Origin: Antedon mediterranea
Taxonomy: Eukaryota; Echinodermata; Crinoidea; Comatulida; Antedonidae
Assembly (NCBI RefSeq): GCF_964355755.1
Contig: NC_092675.1
Span: 2,576,312 to 2,640,311 of the forward strand
Direction of reading: 5' to 3'
DNA: 64,000 nt
Both the position numbers and the translations under genes were made by a program. The notes under the pieces were generated by a model, which had not been told where the DNA came from, made no database searches, and worked only from the letters and a program-made list of their open reading frames with translations. Shown one piece after another: positions 24,835-35,532 of the stretch (position 1 is its first letter; each line of letters starts with the position of its first letter).

Positions 24835-25400
24835 ATTAAGGCTAAAGCAAATTGCTTATTCGCCTCTCTGGAATTACAAATCTCTTACATACGGCTGAAA
24901 CTTCTGGTGATGGTTTTTCCAGTGTTCTTTCAAATTAGACTTAAACTGATTTTGACTAGTCTACAACAACTCTCGGCAAAGCGTTCCAATCGTTAACTAC
25001 TCTTGCTCCAAAATTATTTGATCCCCATTTAGTTTTGACCCCCATTTAGTTTTGACCCGCGGCTTTAATAGTTTGAAAGAATGACCTCTAGTATAATGGA
25101 TAGTTGACATATTAAAAAAGGTTTCAATGTCCAATTTATCGAATCCTTTCAGTATTTTAAATACTTGGATCAGAGAAGCTCTCTTTCTTCTATAAACTAA
25201 CGTAGGAAGATCAAGTATTTTTAGCCTTGAATAAAGGCGTTGCTTTGAATAAACTCCCACTAGAATAATGTAAACGCTCCTTACATACAACTCAATATTT
25301 CAAAGATAGTTTTTACTAATAGTTTTATGTATTTTATTGATACTTTTTAATGTTTTATATATAAGGAAAACAAATTTTATGTTCGGCTTGTTGTGTTCAT
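24835..25400 (-). pseudogene. Non-LTR retrotransposon RT C-terminal relic
   Basis: On the minus strand the frame from 25290 reads LKILDLPTLVYRRKRASLIQ, then TRGHSFKLLKPR. This is the conserved post-RT region of LINE ORF2 proteins (LPTLEYRRxRGD, TRGHxxKL). Past a stop codon the same frame continues RVVNDWNALPRVVVD and then another stop, so it is a decayed copy. A tandem TTCAAGGTAA tail lies near 24815-24835. RT catalytic motifs are absent (5' truncation). Confidence 0.8.
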
Positions 25401-25823
25401 GACAATAAAGATTTCTTATCTTACCACCTGCATGCATACACAAATAGAGGCCTATTATTATTAATTATGCATTACATTGTAGACCTACAAATTACAAGCA
25501 TTTTGATAAAATTGTTACTGTATTTGAGCAATTCTATTAATATTAATAATTGTTTTGTATTTTTTCATATCTCTAAGAGGTATATATATGATTATACAGT
25601 ACAATGTTACGGCCATGGAAGACACCCAAACAATTAACAAAAAGCTTTAAAATTAAAACAATTCGTAATATGTTGATGCGGTTTTATTTAGATTTTGTTT
25701 ACATTTTGGGTTGTTTTAGGCCTTACATTTTTGTTTCAATGTAGGCCTAGACCGGGCTTATTTACTCAATCGGCAATTTAAATCGAAATTTAATTTAGTT
25801 GAGATTCATAACAATAAAGGCAC
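25401..25823. other. Intergenic AT-rich DNA
   Basis: No gene or repeat family recognised between the LINE relic and the composite transposon stack, apart from scattered TAGGCCTA motifs. Confidence 0.4.
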
Positions 25824-25946
25824 TGTCACGATAAATATGGTCCGGGGCCAAAATCGGTCCGGCCGGACCAGTTTTGGCTCTGTCACGATAAATATGGTCC
25901 GGGGCCAAAATCGGTCCGGCCGGACCAGTTTTGGCTCTAAAATTGT

Positions 25947-27716
25947 GGGTGTGTAGAAAGCGACGACCTCGAATTGGACGACCCCAACGACCCGGGCGAC
26001 CTCGAATTGAACGACCTCGAATTGAACGACCCATAACACGAAACCGACGACCCCTATAGCCTAGCCTAGCCTAGGCCTAAGTGTGGTATAACATCCCGAA
26101 GCCGAACATAGACAAAGATCTTTAAACTATACCTTATTATATAATACTCGCAAGCAAGCAATTGATTTTTTTTGAATGAAAAATTACAGAAATATCGCCA
26201 TTTGATACTGATTGTGTCGACACGAACAAACGAAAATATATGGAACGCCAAGAGTGCATAATTAAAACTGCATTCGACATATTAAAAATAAATTAAAAAG
26301 AAATAAATATTATACAATACATGGTTAAACCATGGACGTATAATTACATCTCGTCTTCTTATAACGAACACTATAGGCCTACCAAGCAGCGTAACATGTG
26401 CATGGGGGGGTATGACCGGTTGGGCCGCCGACAAATTGAGCCGCCGGTAATTTCTATGAAACGGCCAGTGCGTCTTTTACGACATTTCGCGTAGTGATAG
26501 AGTGGTGTCCTAGTAGGCCCTACATAAGTTCATGGTCTTTAGGTTTATTGTGTCATGAAAATAAATAATAATTACATACTACAATTTTGTTGGTTTGAAA
26601 CAGCAAAGGAAAGTAGTCATATTTAATAATTTAATTGTTTTTAATCTTTCAAGGTAAAAATGCAGTGCACTCCATAATATTTTTCTCGCGTGTACGCCTA
26701 CCACGTAAAATCACGTTGTCTCTCAGGACTAATAGAGTATTGATATTCTTCGAATGAGGTTAAATAATTATTATTTTTTATTTACTATCTTTTAATATCA
26801 TATTTTATTGAATTTTACAATGTTAATACACAAAATATTTTACTAAAAAACGGTGATTTTATGCAATTATTTTACTTCAACTGCCGCCTGAGGGGGCAAC
26901 ATGTTTACGTCATTTTTGGCTAAAAACGATCATTTTCGGTCATGTTTTAGGCCTTATATTTTGGAATCTACAAGTCAGATATTCATAATTATTTCTCTTT
27001 AATTATAATATTTAATAATATATACTAAAAACCGTGATATATAAACTTTGGAATATACATAGTTATATCTAATAATTAATATAAATAGAACTTCTATTAA
27101 ATAGAAACGAGCACCGGCGAAAGTAAGCATTTGGCGTTTCATAGAAAATAACGTTTTTGGCGGCGCCTCAACTTGTCGGCGGCTCAACTTGGCCTAATCC
27201 TGCATGGGGAGGGCCATAAGAAAGCTTTACATTTCACACATGCATTGTATACGGTCAAACCATGGAGGTATAAAAATATTTTTACCAAACCATGGAGCTG
27301 GTCAAACCAGGGAGTTGGTCAAACCATATACCTCCATGGTCAAACCTTACCTGCCGCTGAAAAAGGGCCTGGTTTGCCATGTTTATGATATTTCGTGTGC
27401 TAATCGAGTCGAATGCAGTTTTAATGATGCACTCTTGGCGTTCCATATCTGTTCGTTTGTTCGTGTCGACACATTCAGTATCAAATGGCGATACCGATAT
27501 TTCTGTATTTTTTCAATCAATTGCTTGCTTGCGAGTATTATATAATAAGGTATGTTCGGGATGTTATACCATACTTAGGCCTAGGCTAGGCTAGGCTAGG
27601 CTATTATAGGGGTCGTCGGTTTCGTGTTATGGGTCGTCCAATTCTAGGTCGTCCAATTCGAGGTCGCCCGGGTCGTTGGGGTCGTCCAATTCGAGGTCGT
27701 CGCTTTCTACACACCC
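25947..27716. mobile_element. Mutator-like nonautonomous element with ~320-bp TIRs
   Basis: Starts GGGTGTGTAGAAAGCGACGA and ends with the inverse TCGTCGCTTTCTACACACCC. The arms stay inverted over roughly 320 bp, including repeated CCTCGAATTGGACGACC motifs, TAGCCTAGCC runs and GTGTCGACACGAACAAACG. It is flanked by a direct 10-bp duplication CTAAAATTGT (25937-25946 and 27717-27726) that is single in the uninterrupted copy at about 33127. Long TIRs plus a 9-10 bp target duplication fit Mutator-like elements; that assignment is inferred, as no transposase is present. Confidence 0.8.
26408..27200. mobile_element. Innermost nested TIR element (GGCCGCC ends)
   Basis: Inside the Mutator-like element. 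Left end GGGTATGACCGGTTGGGCCG, then CCGACAAATTGAGCCGCC; right end the inverse, CTTGTCGGCGGCTCAACTTG then GCCTAATCC. Arms extend to TTTCTATGAAACG / CGTTTCATAGAAA. Flanked by TGCATGGGG on both sides (26399-26407 and 27201-27209). No coding capacity. Confidence 0.7.
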
Positions 27717-28571
27717 CTAAAATTGTGGCCAAAAGCAGTCCGCCACTGCCAAAATCGGTCCGGGTTTTTCTTCTGTCGATTTTAATTGAATTACTAGGCC
27801 TATGATGCTGTTTTAAGTTGTTTATGGCTAGAAAAATATCCCATGATATATATTAGTAAGTTATCTTGTCGGATAAATACTATAAATAAATGTATTTTAT
27901 CTAAAAACATGACTTAGGGGTTCACTCATATTTCGGCCTGCCACACACTCACACGAACGGGTATGAGACGCTGATATTGCCAGCTAGATTTTATTTATGA
28001 TTGAGGCCTTTTTCCTTCCTCAGCCTAATCAATATTGGATAATTGTTTTATAATAATTGTATTGAATTGATATATTGATTGATTAACCATAAATAATTAA
28101 TAAATTAAATTGTTTTTAACATCATGGGGAAACGAAGATGTTAAAGAAGAACAAAATGGATTAAAAACAGGCAGATACATATTGTATACAAAAGCCTAAC
28201 AATTAGTACTAATTATTGATGAGTTACTACTAATAATAATTAAAAAAACAGGCTTAATTTATAATATTAAAATAACAAATAAAACCCTGTAGTTTTCAAT
28301 ATAATGACTAATCATGGCATTTTTTTAATGATATATACATTATGACTCATTTTGCGCACCATATATTTGTAAGACCGGACCATATTTGGCGGCCAAAAAC
28401 AGTCCTACTGCCCGGACCGATTTTATCCAGGCCGGACCAGTTTTGGCGGCCAAAATTGGTCCGGCCGGACACGTTTTGGCAGCCATAAATGGTCCCCCGG
28501 ACTGATTTTGGCAGCCAAAACTGGTCCGCCGGACCGATTTTGGCGCGGCCCGGACTGATTTTGGTGTGACA

Positions 28572-29376
28572 GCTCTAAAATTGTGGCCAAAAGCAGTCCG
28601 CCACTGCCAAAATCGGTCCGGGCTTTCTTCTGTCGATTTTAATTGAATACCAGGCCTATGATGCTGTTTTAAGTTGTTTATGGCTAGAAAATTATCCCAT
28701 GATAAATACTATAAATAAATGTATTTATCTAAAAACATGACTTAGGTGTTCACTCATATCGGCCTGCCACACACTCATATGAACGGGTATGAGACGCTGA
28801 TATTGCCAGCTAGATTTTATTTATGATTGAGGCCTTTTTCCTTCCTCAGCCTAATCAATATTGGATAATTGTTTTATAATAATTGTATTGAATTGATATA
28901 TTGATTGATTAACCATAAATAATTAATAAAATTAAATTGTTTTTAACATCATGGGGAAACGAAGATGTTAAAAAAGAACAATATGGATTAAAAACAGGCA
29001 GAGATACATATTGTATACTAAAAGCCTAACAATTAGTTACTACTAATAGGCCTAATGATAATTAAAAAAACAGGCTTAATTTATAATATTAAAATAACAA
29101 ATAAAACCCGTTAGTTTTCAATATAATGACTAATACATTTTTTTTTAATGATATATACATTATGACTCATTTTGCGCACCATATATTTGTAAGACCGGAC
29201 CATATTTGGCGGCCAAAAACAGTCCTACTGCCCGGACCGATTTTATTCAGGCCGGACCAGTTTTGGCGGCCAAAATTGGTCCGGCCGGACAGGTTTTGGC
29301 AGCCATAAATGGTCCCCCGGACTGATTTTGGCAGCCAAAACTGGTCCGCCGGACCGATTTTGGCCCGGACTGATTA
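28572..29376. mobile_element. GGTCCGG-rich TIR element, copy 2 (left end missing)
   Basis: Directly abuts copy 1. It starts at the internal GCTCTAAAATTGTGGCC, follows the same 0.8-kb interior with small indels, and ends in the palindrome cluster at TTGGCCCGGACTGATT. It lacks both the left TGTCAC end and the final GGTGTGACA, so it looks like a tandem-duplication product rather than an independent insertion. Confidence 0.8.
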
Positions 29377-29436
29377 CAATTGAGTTTCATAAACTAATTT
29401 CTGAAACAATTCAAATAAGTGATAGTAATATAATAA

Positions 29437-29697
29437 TTCGATCAGAGTAGGCATACGAAGATGTTATTATTTCTCCCGTTGGCCTAACACTTCATTTGAC
29501 GTTCGATTAGAGTAGGCCTACGAAGATGTTATTATTTCTCTCCCGTTGGCCTAACACTTCATTTGACTTTCGATGCGAGTTAGGCATACGAAGATGTTAT
29601 TATTTCTCTCCCGTTGGACTAACACTTCATTTGACGTTCGATGCGAGTAGGCATACGAAGATGTTATTATTTCTCCCGTTGGCCTAACACTTCATTT
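29437..29697. repeat. ~66-bp tandem repeat overlapping a gene's 3' end, 4 units
   Basis: The unit begins TTCGATCAGAGTAGGC and contains ACGAAGATGTTATTATTTCT and TTGGCCTAACACTTCATTTG. The fourth unit (29637-29697) includes the stop codon and last nine codons of the sulfotransferase-like gene; the other three lie downstream of its stop. Confidence 0.9.
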
Positions 29698-30810
29698 CCT
29701 TTATGCATCATGTTCCGAAGAATTCTAGGAATGAATTCTTTTGGTTTTAGTGTTAAATCATAACATAGTTTGCTGAAATCAAATGATACAATCTGACTAC
29801 CGCCAATATTGCACTTATGGAGACGTGGTCTAACTCTTTTACACACTACGTCTTTAGTGGATATTACATCGGTAAAGTTAAGGTTGTAGTTGTACGAAAC
29901 TATTAGGTTGCCGCTCTTTCCACTTTTTTCTGAATCAAAACTGCTCAAACAAACATTTGAAAGAAACGATTTAATTTTACGAAAAGCATCAAGATCTGAT
30001 TGAAAATTCGGTCCATAATTTTTTACATGATCGTCAAAACGCCTCCTAAAATAGTCGTACAGTTTCATATCGAGTGCGTTCCAGTTACCGATCTTCAAAA
30101 CAAGATCTTTCGATAACGACACCTGCGAATATCTCTTCTTTTTAGGAAAGTATACAATATCCTCAAATCGCCAGCACATCATCTTCTTCAATATTATTAA
30201 CGATTCGTCAAACATTTCGGTTATCATAACGAAATCAAAATCTGTGTCTAATTTCTTAATTTTTGTAATGATATCATTTGCATTAAGAAGCGATGGATTA
30301 ATTCCCAAATCCCTAATTTGACAATTATGAGTAGCAAATTTCATTTTACTTTTTTTCCAGTTTAGGAATGGATGTTCCATCCACTCTCTTAATCTACTGG
30401 TTTTATTCCCTTTACGTCCTCCAATTGAAAAGTAATCAAAAGCTGATTCAAACTGTGTTACTGGGTTTCGCAATATAGTTACATACGTTGTGTTTTTCTT
30501 CATAAATGAATCAAATACGTCTCTGTTGAATCTGGCGTGTATACTAAATACATTATATTTATAATTAGTGTAATCTCCCTTGCGAATGCCCATTGGTGAA
30601 AATAGTCTTCTTACAACATTGGTGGTTATGCTTTTGTCTGAAAAACTTAAACCTGTAATTGGTACGACAACTTGTAGTTTGTTCTGGAGAGCAAAGTTCT
30701 GCATTATCCACCAAATTGTTGATCCACCTGTTTTATGGGTCTTCAAAAAGACGATGTTCTTCTTTGGTTCACATGTCTGTGCTCTATTGATCTGATTGGC
30801 ATTATAAGCC
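29667..30810 (-). CDS. Galactose-3-O-sulfotransferase-like protein, last coding exon
   Basis: One large exon of about 380 codons on the minus strand. The PAPS 5'-phosphosulfate-binding loop FLKTHKTGGSTI and the 3'-phosphate-binding region YVTILRNPVTQFESAFDYF are those of the GAL3ST (galactosylceramide/galactose 3-O-sulfotransferase) family. Such enzymes are Golgi type II membrane proteins that sulfate terminal galactose on glycolipids or glycans. The frame opens 5' through a strong acceptor (CTCTTTTGTAG|GGCTTATAAT). No in-frame ATG lies between that acceptor and the upstream stop near 30848, so the start codon and membrane anchor must be on an upstream exon that I could not identify. The C-terminus ends NEVLGQREK and lies inside a minisatellite. 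Substrate specificity cannot be read from the sequence. Confidence 0.85.
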
Positions 30811-31699
30811 CTACAAAAGAGTAACACAAACAAAATAAAATATTTTTAAATTTTGTATTAATATTTTTTTTGAGCAACCTGTTGTGTCAATGTCGTGATT
30901 AATTTACGCTACAAAGTATAATTTATTTATTAAATTTTACACTGAACATAGAAATATATTATATATAATATAGTCAAAGAACCAGCATAAAAACCGAAGA
31001 TATGCGTTCTTAGATATAAATAGTTTATTTCTATTGTTCAACGAAAATGTCTCTATAATGACTTTACATTGCGAATTTGTTAGTTTTCCCCTACTACGCT
31101 ATAAACAGAAGAAACAAAATCAGTATTACAGTAACAAATCTAGTTCAGAATGTGAATTCTTCCCTTTCTAATAAACAGAACGAAAATGTTTTGAAATTAG
31201 AAAAAATAAGAAAATAATTAATGTATATACTGACATTTGTTTGTTTGTTAATAAATCAACGTTCGTGCTTCGATGTGGAGCCTCTGTTGGTGATCGTTTC
31301 CACATTCCTAGTATCATTGGTAAGGGAGCTAGCAGTATCCCAATTACAACAACTAAACAAAAAACGTGCTACAAAAATACGAACAAAATTTAGTTACATC
31401 AGGGAGTTGTTATTAAACAACTCCCGGGTTACATTATTCAAAATATATTTTTTTGTTTGTGAAATATAAAACGCTTCACAGTTGGATTTGATTTATTTAG
31501 TTTAATGTGAAAATTATTCTAGATGAAATTAATGAAGAGAAAAGTTTCATTTTCAGTCAAACACCCCACTTTGTTCACATTAATATTTGTATTTAATATG
31601 ATTTAGTCCGATGTGATATACTCGTTCAAAGTAGGCCTAGTTATATATTATCATCCTGTTTATGTAAGTACCCTAACCCTATCAGAGAAAACTCAGTGA

Positions 31700-31790
31700 T
31701 ACTCAGGTAACTAGACTAGTGATCTGGAGGTCGACGGTTATAATCCCACCCGAGAATTATAACGTCAGTAGGACAAATTTGACCAAGAAA
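31700..31790 (+). mobile_element. SINE family S1, diverged copy
   Basis: CTCAGGTAACTAGACTAGTG, GGAGGTCGACGGTTATAATC and CCCACCCGAGAATTATAACG align with 2985-3085, including the shared tail ATTTGACCAA. The B box is degenerate. Confidence 0.5.
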
Positions 31791-32224
31791 TCTTATCGGT
31801 TAAAATGGAAATTTTGTCTTGACAAAATTAAGACAATAAAACTACAAAGGAAAATACATTCAATTTCTAAAAAATGCTATAGGAGAATGTTAATACTATA
31901 CTAATATTGTATCTTTATACGATGCTTCGTTATGTCCGGCCGAACTGTTCGCAATGACTGACCATCCCTCGTAAGCGATCTCCCATATTATGGTTTCAAT
32001 TAACTCTTTTGGCTACCAATTTACCTTTATAGACATTATTTTGTAAAAGTTTTGAAATCCCTCAAACGATGGATTTTGGTATATTTCTGAAATAAACAAA
32101 TGAATATTTAACACATTATCATCTGGAAGATTATATTAATTTTTTTGGCTTTGCCTGAAATGTATTCCGAAAAGTTCTAAGCTAGGTTAAAAGCGGTTAT
32201 GATTCAAATTTTCAGAATTATAGG

Positions 32225-32465
32225 CCTACATGGTCTTGCCAGTTTTAGAATCCAGCAAGTTTTTATATTTGTTGATTGTATGGAACTAGAGGTCATGAGT
32301 AAAAGCAAGTTTGGCTCACCAGGAAGTTTTCAGTTGTGGAATAGCCTACCATCTGGTCTAAAAGCTCCAAGCCTAAATCAATTTAAGTCACTGCTTAATG
32401 ATTATTGGATTTTCCCATTTATAAACACATCATCTCTAACAACAAAACTCAAATATTGTCGTTGA
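32225..32465 (+). pseudogene. Non-LTR retrotransposon C-terminal fragment
   Basis: The frame ends with LWNSLPSGLKAPSLNQFKSL, matching the LINE tail pattern (LWNSLPxxIKxAxSLxxFKxxL). Only this tail is present; no RT core. Short 5'-truncated relic. Confidence 0.7.
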
Positions 32466-32513
32466 AGTTATATTTTTAATATATTATAAACAATCATAAA
32501 AGTGAAGGGTCAC

Positions 32514-32669
32514 AGCTATTTAGCTTGTTAACCGACCCATTAACATCAAGCAACTACGGTAGTTCACATTCTATAGGTGTTTGCTTGTAGCTATTTAGCT
32601 TGTTAACCGACCCGTTAACATCAAGCAACTACGGTAGTTCACATTCTAGGTGTTTGCTTGTAGCTATTT
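32514..32669. repeat. 75-bp tandem duplication
   Basis: AGCTATTTAGCTTGTTAACC through GTTCACATTCTATAGGTGTT occurs twice in direct repeat, followed by the start of a third unit. The second unit lacks 3 nt. Confidence 0.9.
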
Positions 32670-32875
32670 AGGTGAGGACAAACTAAACCCACCTTTTATG
32701 ATGCTGCTGCTTTAAGTTGTTTAAGATTGCGTCAATTTCCAACTACGCCGTCCACAAATTAGGCCTATTTCAAAACTATATTATCTGAATGGTATCCTTC
32801 CCTTTCATTCTTTAATGTCATTTGTAATTTAGTAGGCCTAATACATACTGAGTGTACAAACTGGGCCATGTTTAC

Positions 32876-33070
32876 CAGGGCCTTAGCCAGGATCTGTCAA
32901 GAGGGGGGGGGGGGGTCGGACACTAAGTATTTGGGTCACTGCCCCGCGTCTGAGGCGAATTTTTTTTAATGACACCCCTTGATGGCCGGAAATGGTACTC
33001 TCACACATAACATTCTTGATAAATGGCACCTCTAATTGGCCGGAAAAAACACTCTCATGCAGCATGCTAC
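32876..33070. mobile_element. Element end of the CAGGG..TAGCCAGG type
   Basis: CAGGGCCTTAGCCAGGATCT followed by a G-run resembles terminal sequences common to hAT-like nonautonomous elements. The inverse form CCTGGCTACGGACCTG lies at about 41996-42011, and a further relative, CAGGGCCGGACCCAGG, at about 34219. The region also has two TGGCCGGAA-containing repeats. The family assignment is inferred from end sequence only. Confidence 0.4.
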
Positions 33071-33976
33071 TGTCACGATAAATATGGTCCGGGGCCAAAA
33101 TCGGTCCGGCCGGACCAGTTTTGGCTCTAAAATTGTGGCCAAAAGCAGTCCGCCACTGCCAAAATCGGTCCGGGTTTTTCTTCTGTCGATTTTAATTGAA
33201 TTACTAGGCCTATGATGCTGTTTTAAGTTGTTTATGGCTAGAAAAATATCCCATGATATATATTAGTAAGTTATCTTGTCGGATAAATACTATAAATAAA
33301 TGTATTTTATCTAAAAACATGACTTAGGTGTTCACTCATATTTCGGCCTGCCACACACTCACACGAACGGGTATGAGACGCTGATATTGCCAGCTAGATT
33401 TTATTTATGATTGAGGCCTTTTTCCTTCCTCAGCCTAATCAATATTGGATAATTGTTTTATAATAATTGTATTGAATTGATATATTGATTGATTAACCAT
33501 AAATAATTAATAAATTAAATTGTTTTTAACATCATGGGGAAACGAAGATGTTAAAAAAGAACAAAATGGATTAAAAACAGGCAGATACATATTGTATACA
33601 AAAGCCTAACAATTAGTACTAATTATTGATGAGTTACTACTAATAATAATTAAAAAAACAGGCTTAATTTATAATATTAAAATAACAAATAAAACCCTGT
33701 AGTTTTCAATATAATGACTAATCATGGCATTTTTTTAATGATATATACATTATGACTCATTTTGCGCACCATATATTTGTAAGACCGGACCATATTTGGC
33801 GGCCAAAAACAGTCCTACTGCCCGGACCGATTTTATCCAGGCCGGACCAGTTTTGGCGGCCAAAATTGGTCCGGCCGGACACGTTTTGGCAGCCATAAAT
33901 GGTCCCCCGGACTGATTTTGGCAGCCAAAACTGGTCCGCCGGACCGATTTTGGCCCGGACTGATTTTGGTGTGACA
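33071..33976. mobile_element. GGTCCGG-rich TIR element, intact copy
   Basis: 906 bp, starting TGTCACGATAAATATGGTCC and ending GACTGATTTTGGTGTGACA, flanked by CTAC on both sides (33067-33070 and 33977-33980), a likely 4-bp target duplication. Ends hold multiple GGTCCGGCCGGACC-like palindromes separated by TTTTGGC. The interior is AT-rich without coding capacity. It serves as the reference empty site for the Mutator-like insertion at 25947. Confidence 0.85.
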
Positions 33977-33980
33977 CTAC

Positions 33981-35532
33981 CATTGAACAAAACGATCGTA
34001 CTTTTTTCCTCCTCCTCACACACGTGGACTATAGGACGATAACATTTGTTGCCGTATGTTAGATGCGCGTGCTCTGTGTGCGGAACCACCGCCGATTGTT
34101 TGATCATTCACTCGGCATTTTGTTTGCGTTCAAGTTACAATCCCCCTCCACCCCCCCCCCCCCCCCCCAAAAAAAAGCACAATTTGGGTGAGAAGACAAA
34201 TCCAATGCTTATTACAGCCAGGGCCGGACCCAGGGGTGTTTCCCTTGTGGCCCGGGCAACACCCTTAATTTCTTACTAAATGTTGTTTCTGCCACTAAAT
34301 TAAAATTGAGTTCCATTTCATCGTATACAATATCCATCCGGACCCGGAACTTGATATGCTTAGTCATAAAGTAGTTACAGAGTTGAAGGGCATTTTATCA
34401 TTGTTAAATGATATTAGCCTAATTGTTAAAACGACCTTCACAACCAAAATCATTCTTTGTAATAAAATTTATTTTAAATAGAACGCTACAAAAATAATCC
34501 TCTGCTTCATCAGAGCATGAATACCTAATAACCAGACAAGAACGTATCTTTATTACGTTTTACTATCAATCCATTTTCATATCACGCAATCCATTTCTCA
34601 ACAATAGTATAATAATAGCATTTTGATTGAATAGTGAGGGATTAGTTACAGTTTGACTTTGAATAAACCATTGGTAATTTACTGAAAATCCAAAATGAAC
34701 TTGTGTTATAATACAAACAAAATTCTTCTGTCAAAGAAACGCTCTACTCATGAGAAATAGATGTCGGTCGATAAACTTCTGACGACGACTAAAACAACGA
34801 CACTCAGCTAAATGTTAGTGATTTTATTTCATCTCTGGCTTGTTACATTTTTCATGACACATTACCGGACTTTCCCCTCTTCTCGCAATGAACGACAGTA
34901 CAGATCTTCCCTATCTAGGCTGGTGTATGTAGGATACTACGTTATTCACAAATTACCCACGCATAGCAGTGTTACTAGAGCCATCACAGATTACCTCTAA
35001 TGGATCAATCATTCACACATGAATTAAAAAATTCATCGACAAACGAAATATAGCCTATATTCATTCCTTTTAAATATTAGGCATATTGCCAAGGCTAATA
35101 ATCGATTTGTCCATAATTATTGCGTTTTCCAAAATCTAAGGCCAATTTTTAGGCCAAATCATAATTGTGCGTATAGTTTTGTATTTCCGATGCGTGTAGT
35201 ACCCTATATATTATCTTCATTTCCGTACGTTCGTAAATTTAAGGCCGAATTTCCGTAGTAATTTATAGACGTTCCGAAATTTGAACCGTGTTATACCGGT
35301 AGCAGAGCAAAGTTTGCTTCTTTCTGCAAATGTCCTATCATTATTTTCTTTGTTTTATTTGGAGTGTGGTTTAAAACAACACTTTTGTAAAGTTTATAGT
35401 GGATAAATAAAAATGAATTTTTGGAAATTGTGGTTTTAACATCTGACTTTATTTAGCATTTTTAAATGAATTAAAATTCCAAATTATACAATTTAACCTT
35501 TTGCTCAATATATTTATAGCAACAGCTTCATA
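33981..35532. other. Intergenic, no gene recognised
   Basis: Contains a long C-run at about 34150-34168 followed by an A-run, and an element-end-like CAGGGCCGGACCCAGGGG near 34219. Open frames here lack similarity or splice context. Confidence 0.45.

Larger units (their letters stand above)
25824..28571. mobile_element. GGTCCGG-rich TIR element, copy 1, split by a nested insertion
   Basis: Begins TGTCACGATAAATATGGTCC; the first 57 bp are duplicated in tandem (25824-25880, then 25881 on). It is interrupted at 25947-27716 and ends GATTTTGGTGTGACA at 28571. Both ends carry clusters of GGTCCGGCCGGACC-type palindromes with TTTTGGC spacers. The interior is AT-rich with no coding capacity. It matches the uninterrupted element at 33071-33976. 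Confidence 0.85.
30811..32513. other. 5' flank/intron of the sulfotransferase-like gene with repeat fragments
   Basis: AT-rich. A first exon of the sulfotransferase-like gene is expected here or further upstream on the minus strand, but no convincing ATG-plus-anchor exon is visible. Contains a SINE S1 fragment (31700-31790) and a LINE tail (32225-32465). Confidence 0.4.

Noticed and set aside
33750-34107. Minus-strand frames rich in PVRPDRFW-like repeats (also at 25795-26039 and 29126-29308)
   Set aside because: They read the GGTCCGGCCGGACC palindrome clusters of the TIR element; not coding.
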